Shown one piece after another: positions 42,924 through 51,042 of a stretch of 62,394 nucleotides of DNA. This DNA is from JAAYJS01 sp964346185 (GTDB lineage: Bacteria > Bacillota > Clostridia > Eubacteriales > Eubacteriaceae). Each line of letters starts with the position of its first letter. Within the stretch, counting starts at the first letter, position 1. The stretch is from contig CAYFTR010000007.1 of the NCBI GenBank assembly GCA_964346185.1, positions 1 through 62,394 of the forward strand. The letters run 5' to 3'. Both the position numbers and the translations under genes were made by a program. The notes under the pieces are model-generated. The model did not search any database. It saw nothing but the letters and a program-made list of their open reading frames with translations, and had not been told where the DNA came from.

Positions 42924-44549
42924 TTACGCCATCATGGTTTTTAAATCGCTTTCGACATCGGTAATACCGCCGATGTTAAAAGTATCAACCAGGAAGTTTG
43001 CCACATTCGGTGAAAGGAAAGCCGGCAAGGTCGGTCCGAGGTGAATATTTTTAACGCCTAAGGCTAAGAGCGCTAATAAAACAATAACCGCTTTCTGTTC
43101 GTACCAGGCAATGTTGTAGACGATAGGCAGGTCGTTGATATCTTCTAATTCAAAAACTTTTTGTAAGGTCATGGCAATCACCGCCAAGGAATAGGAGTCG
43201 TTACATTGTCCGGCGTCAAGTACTCTCGGAATACCGCCGATGTCGCCCAGGTTTAATTTGTTGTAGCGATATTTTGCACAGCCGGCTGTTAGGATAACCG
43301 TGTCATCTCCCAAGCCTTCGGCAAAATCCGTATAGTAGCTTCTGGATTTATGACGTCCGTCACAGCCCGCCATCACCACAAATTTTTTAATGGCACCAGA
43401 TTTAACCGCTTCTACCACCTTGTCCGCCAATGCCAACACCTGGTTATGGGCAAAGCCGCCTACAATTTTACCTGTTTCTATTTCTGTCGGCGGTTCGCAT
43501 TGAAGTGCCATTTCGATAATGGGTGTGTAGTCTTTCGGGCTGTTGCCTGCAATATGGGGGCAACCCGGGTAGTGCGCGGACCCGGTTGTGTAAAGTCTGT
43601 CCTTGTAGCTGTCTTTCGGCGGCACAATGCAGTTGGTGGTCATTAATATAGGGCCGTTAAAGCTTTCAAACTCTTCTTTTTGATGCCACCAGGAGCCGCC
43701 ATAGTTGCCGACAAAGTGATCGTACTTTTTAAAAGCGGGATAATAATGTGCCGGTAACATTTCGCCGTGGGTGTAAATATCGACACCTTTGCCTTCGCTT
43801 TGTTTTAACAAATCTTCAAAATCTTTTAAGTCGTGGCCGGAAACCAAAATACCCGGACGACTGCCTACTCCCAGCGAAACTTCCGTAATTTCGGGATGAC
43901 CGTAGGATTCGGTGTTGGCTTTGTCCAAAAGTGCCATGGCTTTCACACCGAACTCACCGGTTTTTACGGTTAAATCGACCAGCTCTTCCATAGATTTTTC
44001 TTTGAGCAACGCCGCCAGAGCAGCTCTCATAAAGTCTGTAATCTCGCCGTCGTCATAGCCCAGAGCCATAGCATGGGTCATATAAGCCGCCAAGCCTTTT
44101 AATCCGTAAAGAATTAATTCTTTTAAACTTCTTAAATCTTCGTTTTCTTCTGCACGAACCCCGACGGCGGGTGCATCTGCACGCCAGTCGCTCGGAACGT
44201 TTTTATTGTATAAAGCCGCTTCGGATAAGTTGCTTTGATCTTTTAATGATTTTAATAAACTTTCTTTGATATTTAAGGTATTAGCAACCCTAGCTTCGTG
44301 GGCTTGGGGGTCAAAATCCGCATTGGTGATGGTTCCGAACAAATTTTCGCAAAGGATAAAGCCCAAATTTTCCGGCAGCGTGCCACCCTCACCCTTAACT
44401 TTTTCGGCAACTTCGGCCAAGCCTTTGGTCTGCCAAACGACAAAATCCTGTAAACCCGCTACATCCGCCGGCTTACCGCAAACGCCTTTTTTTGTACAAC
44501 CGGTGTTGCCGGCCGCTTCTTGACATTGATAACAAAACATTTCACTCAT
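42924..44549 (-). CDS. hcp: Hydroxylamine reductase / hybrid cluster protein
   Basis: The 541-residue prismane protein has an N-terminal cluster motif FCYQCQEAAGNTGCTKKGVCG (Cys at 6, 9, 18, 24), which fits a class I hybrid cluster protein. The hybrid Ni-free Fe-S-O cluster ligands lie in the second half (SGHDLKDFEDL, THGEMLPAHYYPAF, TTNCIVPP, GSAHYPGCPHI, AGCAKYRYNK, DAGQCNDSY). It reduces hydroxylamine and, physiologically, nitric oxide. It follows a Crp/Fnr-type regulator and has a palindromic operator in front of its promoter, as in nitrosative-stress regulons. A GGAGG ribosome site precedes the ATG. Confidence 0.96.
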   Translation of the reverse strand: MSEMFCYQCQEAAGNTGCTKKGVCGKPADVAGLQDFVVWQTKGLAEVAEKVKGEGGTLPENLGFILCENLFGTITNADFDPQAHEARVANTLNIKESLLKSLKDQSNLSEAALYNKNVPSDWRADAPAVGVRAEENEDLRSLKELILYGLKGLAAYMTHAMALGYDDGEITDFMRAALAALLKEKSMEELVDLTVKTGEFGVKAMALLDKANTESYGHPEITEVSLGVGSRPGILVSGHDLKDFEDLLKQSEGKGVDIYTHGEMLPAHYYPAFKKYDHFVGNYGGSWWHQKEEFESFNGPILMTTNCIVPPKDSYKDRLYTTGSAHYPGCPHIAGNSPKDYTPIIEMALQCEPPTEIETGKIVGGFAHNQVLALADKVVEAVKSGAIKKFVVMAGCDGRHKSRSYYTDFAEGLGDDTVILTAGCAKYRYNKLNLGDIGGIPRVLDAGQCNDSYSLAVIAMTLQKVFELEDINDLPIVYNIAWYEQKAVIVLLALLALGVKNIHLGPTLPAFLSPNVANFLVDTFNIGGITDVESDLKTMMA

Positions 44550-44580
44550 TACAGTAATCCTCCTGCCTGGTATTACCTTA

Positions 44581-44623
44581 AGTATACCTCACGCATTTAT
44601 AATTTACTGTAACAGATGTTACA
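44581..44623 (-). promoter_or_regulatory. hcp promoter with Crp/Fnr-type operator
   Basis: TGTAACAGATGTTACA (44608-44623) is a perfect inverted repeat TGTAAC-N4-GTTACA. On the minus strand the -10 is TATACT (44581-44586) and no proper -35 exists. With transcription starting near 44574 the operator centre is at -41.5, the standard position for class II activation by Crp/Fnr proteins. The repeat begins right after the regulator's stop codon. Confidence 0.8.
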
Positions 44624-45292
44624 TCAGAAAAGATTTTCCAATAGGGTCATATCGGGAACGGTAATTGTTCCTCTGTCAACCTTTATCAAACCTTCCTCTT
44701 GCATCTGCATAAGTTCTCTGGATAAAGAGGGTCTGCTGACACCTAAGTAAGCCGCCCAATCTTCTCTATTCATCTTCAGCTTCACTTTACCCTTTGTCAT
44801 GGATTGACTAAAGAGGTAGGCAACGATTTTTTGTCTGAGATTATGCCCTTTTATAATCAACAAATTTTGATTCAGATAAAAAGCCTTCTGGGATAAAATA
44901 GCAATCATGTTCTCTAAAATCGTTTCCTGCAAATCCGATTTATTTTTAAAGAAAAAATCATAGGGAAAGGCCATGAGCTTTGTTTTTTTTGTACTGATGC
45001 AGGTATAATCGAAGGGGCGACTTCTCATAAATAAGTAAACCTCGGCAAAGATCGACCCCGTTTTTGAAAATCGGTTAACGATGGTGTGGTTGCCTGTCGA
45101 TGTTATTTTTTCCACTTGCACCTCCCCCGATACCAGCAGGTAAAGGTAAGCGGGCATTTCGCCTTGTTCAAAGACGGCCTCGCCCTTTTCATAGGACAAA
45201 TGTTTGATACGTCTGTCCGTTTCCATTTTTTTTAATTGCTCCGAATTTAAATATTTTAAAAGCGGAGAGTGTATTTTTTCCAACATAAGCAT
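44624..45292 (-). CDS. Crp/Fnr family regulator, probable HcpR-like activator of hcp
   Basis: The protein has 222 residues: an N-terminal cyclic-nucleotide-fold domain (about 20-125, with AVFEQGEMPAYLYLLVSGEVQVEKI), a dimer helix and a C-terminal winged helix with recognition region NREDWAAYLGVSRPSLSRELMQMQEEGLI (about 173-201). It has only one Cys, so it does not use an Fnr-type 4Fe-4S cluster; members of the HcpR group sense nitric oxide, apparently through heme. The hcp gene lies directly downstream, with a matching palindrome between the two. A wider regulon is possible but no second perfect site was found in the window. Confidence 0.88.
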   Translation of the reverse strand: MLMLEKIHSPLLKYLNSEQLKKMETDRRIKHLSYEKGEAVFEQGEMPAYLYLLVSGEVQVEKITSTGNHTIVNRFSKTGSIFAEVYLFMRSRPFDYTCISTKKTKLMAFPYDFFFKNKSDLQETILENMIAILSQKAFYLNQNLLIIKGHNLRQKIVAYLFSQSMTKGKVKLKMNREDWAAYLGVSRPSLSRELMQMQEEGLIKVDRGTITVPDMTLLENLF

Positions 45293-45369
45293 TCCTTATT
45301 AATTTAGATACAGTTTTGATGTAAGTTCTTTTTATCTGTAACCTTATTTTTACATATCAAAGGACTTAT

Positions 45370-45399
45370 TTGTTACCGCAACCATTTATATGATAAAAT
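45370..45399 (+). promoter_or_regulatory. Putative promoter of the L,D-transpeptidase gene
   Basis: TTGTTA (45370-45375) and TAAAAT (45394-45399) are 18 bases apart on the plus strand, about 60 bases before the start codon. Confidence 0.55.
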
Positions 45400-45458
45400 A
45401 TAATCATTATAACAGATTTTAAGGAATCGATACATTTAACTGCGAGGTTCGTCTGATT

Positions 45459-46811
45459 ATGCGAAAAATGATTCTCATCTTTATCTCTCTGGTCGTTGTC
45501 GGGTACGGAGTGCTGACTTATGTCTTTCATGAGCGTTATCCCTTATTAACTGAAGTAAACGGTGTAGATGTTTCATTTAAAACGCCGGAAGAAGTTCACG
45601 GCTATATCAAAGAGCACATTAACAACCAACCCATTACTTTAATTGAAAAAGATAATGCCGTGGAAACCGTTGACCCGAAAGTTTTAAAGATAAATTTCAG
45701 CAATTCCGATAAGCTGCATCGGGAGTTTGAAGCCATCAACCCCTTTTTATGGCCGAAATTTTTATTACCCCAATACCGCTTATCCTTTGAGTCCGACTTT
45801 CAATACGATAAAAAGGCAATGGATACGCTGGTCAATGACTTAAAGGCCGTATCCGGTCCGAATGTCGTTAAAATGAAAAATGCAAAACCGGTCTACGAGA
45901 AAGGACAATTTGTCATTCAAAAGGAAATCGTCGGCAACCAAATTAACCGGGAAGCACTCAAAGAAGCCATCCTACATACAATTTTAAAAAACGAAAACCA
46001 ATTACATTTAGAGGAAAAAAAGTGTTACCTTATGCCTGAATATACCGCCGACCATCAAAGCGTTATTGCGGCTAAGGATAAATTGAACCGATCTTTGGAA
46101 ACCAAACTGACCTATACCGTCGGGGGCGATCGAACCGCTTTAAAACCGGAAACCATTGCCGAATGGTTGGAAGTTGACAAGAAGATGAATGTCAAACTTA
46201 AGGAAGATGCTTTACAAAATTATGTCGACGAATTGGCGTATACGTATAACACCTACGGGTTGACCCGACCCTTCACCACCAGTGGCGGTGCTGAAATTTA
46301 TGTGTACGGCGGCGGCTACGGTTGGATAATTGACCGCGAAGAAGAAGTAAAAAAACTGAAAGAAAATGTTACAAAAGGCGAAAAAGTGGAGAGAGAACCG
46401 GTTTTTGCTCAAAGAGCCGCCGCCTACGGTAGCCGCGATTATGGAGATACCTATGTGGAAATAAGTATCGGTGCCCAGCACATGTGGATGTATTCGGACG
46501 GTACTTTGGTTGCCAGCACTCCGATAGTGACGGGCAATATCTCCCAGGGATACACAACCCCCGCCGGCACTTACGCCTTGGCTTACAAAGCCTACGATGT
46601 CGTGTTGCGTGGTGAAGGGTATGCCTCACCCGTTACGTTTTGGATGCCCTTTAACGGCGATATCGGCATTCACGATGCCAATTGGCGTAAAGAATTCGGA
46701 GGTGATATTTATCTTCAAAACGGCTCTCACGGTTGTATCAATACGCCTTACTCCGCCACTGCAACCATTTTTAACTATATCGAGGCCGGGGATCCGGTAA
46801 TCGTGTATTAA
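45459..46811 (+). CDS. L,D-transpeptidase (YkuD) with peptidoglycan-binding-like domains
   Basis: The 450-residue protein has an N-terminal membrane anchor (about 3-22), a long extracellular part with two PG_binding_4-like regions (about 30-300) and a C-terminal YkuD catalytic domain (about 325-450) with ISIGAQHMWMYSDG, MPFNGDIGIHDANW (His) and GSHGCINTP (catalytic Cys with SHGC motif). It cross-links peptidoglycan stems in 3-3 fashion or attaches proteins to the wall, and is usually insensitive to penicillins. It is transcribed on its own from the plus strand and ends at a strong terminator. Confidence 0.93.
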   Translation: MRKMILIFISLVVVGYGVLTYVFHERYPLLTEVNGVDVSFKTPEEVHGYIKEHINNQPITLIEKDNAVETVDPKVLKINFSNSDKLHREFEAINPFLWPKFLLPQYRLSFESDFQYDKKAMDTLVNDLKAVSGPNVVKMKNAKPVYEKGQFVIQKEIVGNQINREALKEAILHTILKNENQLHLEEKKCYLMPEYTADHQSVIAAKDKLNRSLETKLTYTVGGDRTALKPETIAEWLEVDKKMNVKLKEDALQNYVDELAYTYNTYGLTRPFTTSGGAEIYVYGGGYGWIIDREEEVKKLKENVTKGEKVEREPVFAQRAAAYGSRDYGDTYVEISIGAQHMWMYSDGTLVASTPIVTGNISQGYTTPAGTYALAYKAYDVVLRGEGYASPVTFWMPFNGDIGIHDANWRKEFGGDIYLQNGSHGCINTPYSATATIFNYIEAGDPVIVY

Positions 46812-46834
46812 TATGTTATTGCCTTTATTTCACA

Positions 46835-46873
46835 AAAAGCCCTTATCCCGTTTGTGTTGGGATAAGGGCTTTT
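46835..46873 (+). terminator. Terminator of the L,D-transpeptidase gene
   Basis: AAAAGCCCTTATCCC (46835-46849) pairs with GGGATAAGGGCTTTT (46859-46873), 23 bases after the stop. A- and T-tracts on both sides allow it to serve the convergent gene as well. Confidence 0.9.
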
Positions 46874-46896
46874 AATCTGCAAATGCTTGAATCTTA

Positions 46897-47268
46897 TTAC
46901 AGCAAATACGTGGGCATATCATGCATTTTTTTCTTCTTTTTTTCCGCAAGTTTCCTTGCCTCTTCCGCTTTTTTAGCTTCTTCGGCTTTCTTTGCCTCTT
47001 CCGCTTTTTTGGCTTCTTCGGCTTTCTTTGCTTCTTCCGCTTTTTTAGCTTCTTCGGCTTTCTTTGCTTCTTCCGCTTTTTTGGCTTCTTCGGCTTTCCT
47101 TGCCTCTTCCGCTTTTTTGGCTTCTTCGACCTTCTTTGCCTCTTCCGCTTTTTTGGCTTCTTCGGCTTTCTTTGCTTCAGTTTGATCGTTTTTTTCTGCC
47201 AAATCTACTTTTTCTTCCAAGTTTCTACTCCTCTCTTTCAGAGTTTCTTCCAGTTTTCGTCTTGCCAT
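46897..47268 (-). CDS. Small AKKAEE-repeat helical protein paired with ParA
   Basis: Starting at the ATG 47268, the protein has 123 residues: a charged head (MARRKLEETLKERSRNLEEK), about 75 residues of almost pure AKKAEE repeat (roughly 32-105) and a basic tail AEKKKKKMHDMPTYLL. The repeat has the i/i+4 Lys-Glu pattern of a rigid single alpha-helix or coiled coil; there is no membrane segment. The longer open frame upstream lies in parA coding sequence and is not used. A ribosome site (GGAGGATTTTAAT) sits inside the end of parA, and the ATG follows its stop by one base, so the two proteins are made together. ParA systems need a partner, and this protein has the place of ParB or McdB, though no sequence similarity to either was recognised. 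Confidence 0.82.
   Translation of the reverse strand: MARRKLEETLKERSRNLEEKVDLAEKNDQTEAKKAEEAKKAEEAKKVEEAKKAEEARKAEEAKKAEEAKKAEEAKKAEEAKKAEEAKKAEEAKKAEEAKKAEEARKLAEKKKKKMHDMPTYLL
46958..47173 (-). repeat. Six tandem 36-bp repeats in the helix-repeat gene
   Basis: Units begin at 46958, 46994, 47030, 47066, 47102 and 47138. Each encodes two AKKAEE hexapeptides with alternating codons and differs from the others at only a few bases, so repeat number can change by slippage or recombination. Confidence 0.92.
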
Positions 47269-47269
47269 A

Positions 47270-48040
47270 TTAAAATCCTCCCCAACGGTCGATTTCTTTA
47301 AACAGGTTGTGATAGTCCCGTGCCCCCTTGGATCGCGGGCTGTATTCAAAAATACTTTCTTTAAATATCGGTGCTTCCACCAGAGAAATATTTTTGCCGA
47401 TCGCCGTACGCATAAACCGGGAGCCATATTTTTCTTTTAATTGCTTATATTGTATTTTATTGATATTGTTGCGTTTATCGTGAATTGTCGCAAACAGAAG
47501 GGTTATTTCTTTGTTAAGTCCATACTCCTGATGTACCCATGCCAAGGTTTCACTCAACAAGTGTACACCGTCAACGGCATAAAACTCCGTTTGAACGGGT
47601 ATAAAAATCTCATCAGTAGCGGCTAAGGCGTTAATGGTGACCGAGTTAAAGGAGGGTGAGCAATCAATCAGACAATAATCGTACCGATCTTTTATCGGAT
47701 ACAGAGCACTTTTTAAAAGACCTACGTGATTTTTTATTTTATTTAAACGCGGTTCTATGGTTGCCAATAAAAGGCTTGAAGGTAACAGGTCAATATTTTC
47801 TCTAACGGGAATCAAACATTCCGAAAGCTGAGCTTCGCCAACCAACACATGGTACAAGTTACAACGTTGCATGTCGTAATCTACTAAGGAGTTGGTTAAA
47901 TTGGCTTGAATATCTCCGTCGATGAACAATACTTTTTGACCGCCATTCACCTTGTGTTCCGCCAGTAAAGAACCGATATTCATAACGGATGTCGTTTTAC
48001 CGCATCCGCCTTTTAAGTTAAAAAACGCAATCGTCTTCAT
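47270..48040 (-). CDS. parA: ParA/MinD-type partition ATPase next to the microcompartment operon
   Basis: The 256-residue P-loop ATPase has a deviant Walker A with signature Lys (FFNLKGGCGKTTSV, about 6-19), Walker A' KVLFIDGDIQANLTNSL (the common form is DxDPQ) and Walker B YDYCLIDCSPS (about 120). It has no N-terminal helix-turn-helix, as in small chromosomal ParA, Soj and McdA proteins. These ATPases form a moving gradient on the nucleoid and position plasmids, chromosomes, or carboxysomes. No parB or parS is nearby. Its neighbours are the pdu shell operon upstream, separated only by a terminator, and the helix-repeat gene downstream, so positioning of microcompartments is a reasonable inference. 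Confidence 0.9.
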   Translation of the reverse strand: MKTIAFFNLKGGCGKTTSVMNIGSLLAEHKVNGGQKVLFIDGDIQANLTNSLVDYDMQRCNLYHVLVGEAQLSECLIPVRENIDLLPSSLLLATIEPRLNKIKNHVGLLKSALYPIKDRYDYCLIDCSPSFNSVTINALAATDEIFIPVQTEFYAVDGVHLLSETLAWVHQEYGLNKEITLLFATIHDKRNNINKIQYKQLKEKYGSRFMRTAIGKNISLVEAPIFKESIFEYSPRSKGARDYHNLFKEIDRWGGF

Positions 48041-48080
48041 TTGCTATCTGCTCCGTCTCTATTATTCTTTTAGATATAAA

Positions 48081-48119
48081 AAATATGTTTAGGCGATGCA
48101 CAACCACCTAAACATATTT
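48081..48119 (-). terminator. Terminator at the end of the pdu operon
   Basis: AAATATGTTTAGG (48081-48093) pairs with CCTAAACATATTT (48107-48119), followed by TTTT on the minus strand. It separates pduT from parA by only about 85 bases, so parA depends on read-through or on a poorly visible promoter overlapping this site. Confidence 0.85.
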
Positions 48120-48126
48120 CGGTAAT

Positions 48127-48675
48127 CTAAAAAATAACTTTGCTTAGATCTTTGTGCGGTGAAGAGATGACAGCGCTCGAGGTTATCACACCGTACTCCT
48201 GCATTTCCGTTTCCGCAGCTTTTATTGCTGTTTTAACAGAGGATACTTCGCCTGTTAATAATACAAATGCTTTTCCACCCAAACCTCTGGCAATTCGAAC
48301 TTCAATCAGCCGAATATTGGACGCTTTAACGCATATATCGCCTACCAATATGGAGGAGATGGCATTAATCGTTTCAACAACCCCCAATGCTTTAATGTCG
48401 CCGGGGTCATCGACGCCCATCATCGCCGGCAATACAGCCGGGTGAATATTGGGAATGACGTGGGATTCCAAACAATGAATTCCGCCGATCGTCTCACCGC
48501 TTTTAATGGATGCTTTGACTGCACCCACATCTCCGGTTAATATGGTGACATATTTTCCGGGACACAAAGGCGATGCCATCAATAATTCGACACTCCCGGC
48601 TTTGAGCATTTCGTCCGTTGCCTCAATTGCTTTCGGTATGCTTTTAAATTCGATGATACCAATTGCTTTTTTCAA
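48127..48675 (-). CDS. pduT: Microcompartment shell protein PduT (tandem BMC, Fe-S pore)
   Basis: The 182-residue protein has two BMC domains (about 4-85 and 95-175: KAIGIIEFKSIPKAIEATDEMLKA and KALGVVETINAISSILVGDICVKA), giving a pseudohexameric trimer. Cys38 in ASPLCPGKY matches the residue that in Salmonella PduT holds a 4Fe-4S cluster in the central pore, thought to pass electrons through the shell. It begins with TTG and a weak ribosome site, and is the last gene before the operon terminator. PduS, an Fe-S flavoprotein and known partner of PduT, is encoded two genes upstream. Confidence 0.93.
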   Translation of the reverse strand: MKKAIGIIEFKSIPKAIEATDEMLKAGSVELLMASPLCPGKYVTILTGDVGAVKASIKSGETIGGIHCLESHVIPNIHPAVLPAMMGVDDPGDIKALGVVETINAISSILVGDICVKASNIRLIEVRIARGLGGKAFVLLTGEVSSVKTAIKAAETEMQEYGVITSSAVISSPHKDLSKVIF

Positions 48676-48741
48676 AACACCACTTCTTTCTTGCTGTGAA
48701 TATTTAAATTAAATCTCTAAATAGTTTTTCGTGCCGAATTG

Positions 48742-49683
48742 TTACATCGTAGACGGCAATACGGAAGCTAAAATCATAAAGTTAACCAATTGCCATACCC
48801 AGATTGTAGCTGCCGGCGGGTCGATGTGTGAATCCGCGTAAGAGTTAAAGGTTAAGCCCATCACTTCGCCCCACAATGCAGTGATAACACCCATTACCGC
48901 ACCGCCCACAATAGCGGCGATGGGATTTTGGGAATTAGCGAAGACAAGCATCGCCGTTGTACCTGCCGGTAAAATGATGTGATGGTGTCCTTCTAAAGGA
49001 AGACCCATACATGCAAAGATCAACAGGGCTGCCGCAATACCGAAACCGATAACGCCGACACTGTTAAATAATGCCAAGGCATATTCGTCTCCGGCTACCG
49101 CCATTTGTCCTAAAGTCGCCGCTAAGCCTCCGATAACAACGCCGATTGCAATACCGACCATAATTAAGAAGCTCAAACGTTTTCCCGACGGGAAGTATAC
49201 ACGTTTTTCGCTGCCGGTATAAGTACCTGTCAGTCCGGATTTTGTGAATACGAAACGTGCAATGATTGCGGAAATAAATACGGTTAAAGCTACGGTATCG
49301 GTCCAACCGGCATTACCGATGACCATACCGCCGATAACGTCGGCAATCAGGTAATGTAATACATAACCCATCACACCGAAGATACCGCCGACTAATAATA
49401 CACCGGCATCTCCCGTTCCGAATAAAGGTGTTACGATATCTTGACCGTTTTCCAACAGTCCTTTGCTTTTAGCGTAAGTTGCGCCTGCTACCGCGCCGCC
49501 AAAGGCTACATGCGGTCCGAAGAATGAACCGAAGCTCATAGCACCAACAATCGGTGCGCCTGCCGCACCGCCGAATACCGCGGCGAGAACGGTTAGACCT
49601 GTAAATACAAATGCGGGTACGCCACCGACCGCAGCGCCGAACGCGCCGCCGCCGAAAGCCATAATTAATAATGTTAAGTCCAT
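48742..49683 (-). CDS. Polytopic membrane protein of unknown function in the pdu operon
   Basis: The 313-residue protein is very rich in Gly and Ala and has about eight or nine hydrophobic helices. Distinct polar motifs lie between them: GPHVAFGGAVAGATYAKSKG (about 56-75), EGHHHIILPAGTTAML (about 230-245) and SYADSHIDPPAATIWVW (about 280-296). I do not recognise the family. It is not PduF, which is an aquaglyceroporin. Its place between pduS and pduT, with a strong ribosome site (AAGGGGG), says it is expressed with the compartment; uptake of the diol or export of an end product are possible roles. The His/Asp-containing motifs could bind a metal or the substrate. Confidence 0.75.
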   Translation of the reverse strand: MDLTLLIMAFGGGAFGAAVGGVPAFVFTGLTVLAAVFGGAAGAPIVGAMSFGSFFGPHVAFGGAVAGATYAKSKGLLENGQDIVTPLFGTGDAGVLLVGGIFGVMGYVLHYLIADVIGGMVIGNAGWTDTVALTVFISAIIARFVFTKSGLTGTYTGSEKRVYFPSGKRLSFLIMVGIAIGVVIGGLAATLGQMAVAGDEYALALFNSVGVIGFGIAAALLIFACMGLPLEGHHHIILPAGTTAMLVFANSQNPIAAIVGGAVMGVITALWGEVMGLTFNSYADSHIDPPAATIWVWQLVNFMILASVLPSTM

Positions 49684-49703
49684 GTTTTCCCCCTTAAATA
49701 GAT

Positions 49704-51032
49704 CTAGGACTGAATGGTAATACTACCATCTTCTACGGCAATTACCTTGCCTGGAATACTCGCGAAAATACGCGCTCCGAGAGCACCTTCCGGGATTTCT
49801 CCGATCAGGTCACCTTTGTTAACCGTATCCCCGACGGTTACGACGGGTTTGGCCGGCGCGCCGATATGCTGACCCAATAAAATTTTTACTTTATTAAAGG
49901 ATCTGTCTATCGGTTCTAAGGGAGCGGCAACATCATAGGCGGCTAGGCCAAGCCTTGAAATTAATCGTTTGACGTTAAAGTGACGTCCGGATATAAATTC
50001 GTTGGCCTGCTCCGGCTGATGATGATGAGGATTTTTAATCCCTTTACCGCCCAACTCTCGTTTCAAGTGAATATGAAATTTCCATGGTTGGAGATCCATA
50101 ACACAAGCATACTGACATAGGGCACATTCACAACATAAAAAGGCGTTTGTTGCCTGGGTGGTCATATCGCAGGTTGAGGCATAAGCCGCCAGACGCATCA
50201 ATTTATGGGGTTCCATGGCATGTCCGATATTATATCTCGGGCATACTTCGGTACAGAGATTGCATTGCATACAAGCAACCGCCGCATCCTTTAAGGATTT
50301 GGCCAAAGGTCTGTTTTTTGACTCCACGACATGATGATCCACAGGCAGAACGATGAGACCTTTTGTGGTTTTGGTGACTGTCGATTCCGGGTCTACAATT
50401 TTACCCATCATCGGGCCGCCGTTTACAACCGCATAGGGGGTAACGGTCGGGCCTCCGGCCAATTCCAGAGCTTCCCGAACTGTTATACCCAAAGGTACAT
50501 GAACTGTCATCGGACGCTTTACCTCACCGGTCAGCGTAACGTAGGTATCCGTTACCGGTTTATTTTTTTCTATTATATCACAGATACCGATTAACGTCTC
50601 AACATTTACTACAATTGTGCCGACATTCAGCGGAATACCGCCTTCAGGAACAATTCTTTTCGTTGTTTCATACACCAGTGACTGTTCATCACCGGCGGGA
50701 TAAAAATTTTCCAGAATATGTAGTCGTATTTTCGGATAGTCGACCAATTTTTTTGTTAAAGTTTCGATGGCGGGAATGTATTTTTTCTTTAAGCCGATAA
50801 TGGCTTCTTTTGCCTGCGTATGCTGACGCACCGCTTCAAGCGCTTTTAGCATATCGTCGGCTCTGGCATCCATCAACAATTGGTCTACTCGTAACAAAGG
50901 CTCGCACTCCGCACCGTTGACGATTACCGTATCGACAACGGCATCGATTTTAACGTGGGTTGGAAAGCCTGCTCCGCCTGCGCCGACAATACCCGCACTC
51001 TTTACCAAGTCCACTAAATTTTCTGTGCTCAT
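49704..51032 (-). CDS. pduS: Cobalamin reductase PduS (RnfC-like Fe-S flavoprotein)
   Basis: The protein has about 442 residues. The N-terminal glycine motif SAGIVGAGGAGFPTHVK binds NADH/FMN as in RnfC/NuoF, followed by a SLBB-type segment. Two 4Fe-4S motifs lie at about 255-310 (CMQCNLCTEVCPRY and CCECALCQYACVMD), and a C-terminal barrel-hybrid region ends the protein. PduS reduces cob(III)alamin to cob(I)alamin for PduO inside the compartment. The second ATG is preferred because AAGAGG lies six bases before it. It follows pduP after about ten bases. Confidence 0.92.
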   Translation of the reverse strand: MSTENLVDLVKSAGIVGAGGAGFPTHVKIDAVVDTVIVNGAECEPLLRVDQLLMDARADDMLKALEAVRQHTQAKEAIIGLKKKYIPAIETLTKKLVDYPKIRLHILENFYPAGDEQSLVYETTKRIVPEGGIPLNVGTIVVNVETLIGICDIIEKNKPVTDTYVTLTGEVKRPMTVHVPLGITVREALELAGGPTVTPYAVVNGGPMMGKIVDPESTVTKTTKGLIVLPVDHHVVESKNRPLAKSLKDAAVACMQCNLCTEVCPRYNIGHAMEPHKLMRLAAYASTCDMTTQATNAFLCCECALCQYACVMDLQPWKFHIHLKRELGGKGIKNPHHHQPEQANEFISGRHFNVKRLISRLGLAAYDVAAPLEPIDRSFNKVKILLGQHIGAPAKPVVTVGDTVNKGDLIGEIPEGALGARIFASIPGKVIAVEDGSITIQS

Positions 51033-51042
51033 AGCCATCCTC

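Noticed and set aside
46883..47301. Long open frames on the plus strand across the repeat gene
   Set aside because: They are antisense readings of the AKKAEE codons giving unnatural Phe/Ser/Leu repeats, with no ribosome site; the minus-strand frame has a good site and is coupled to parA.
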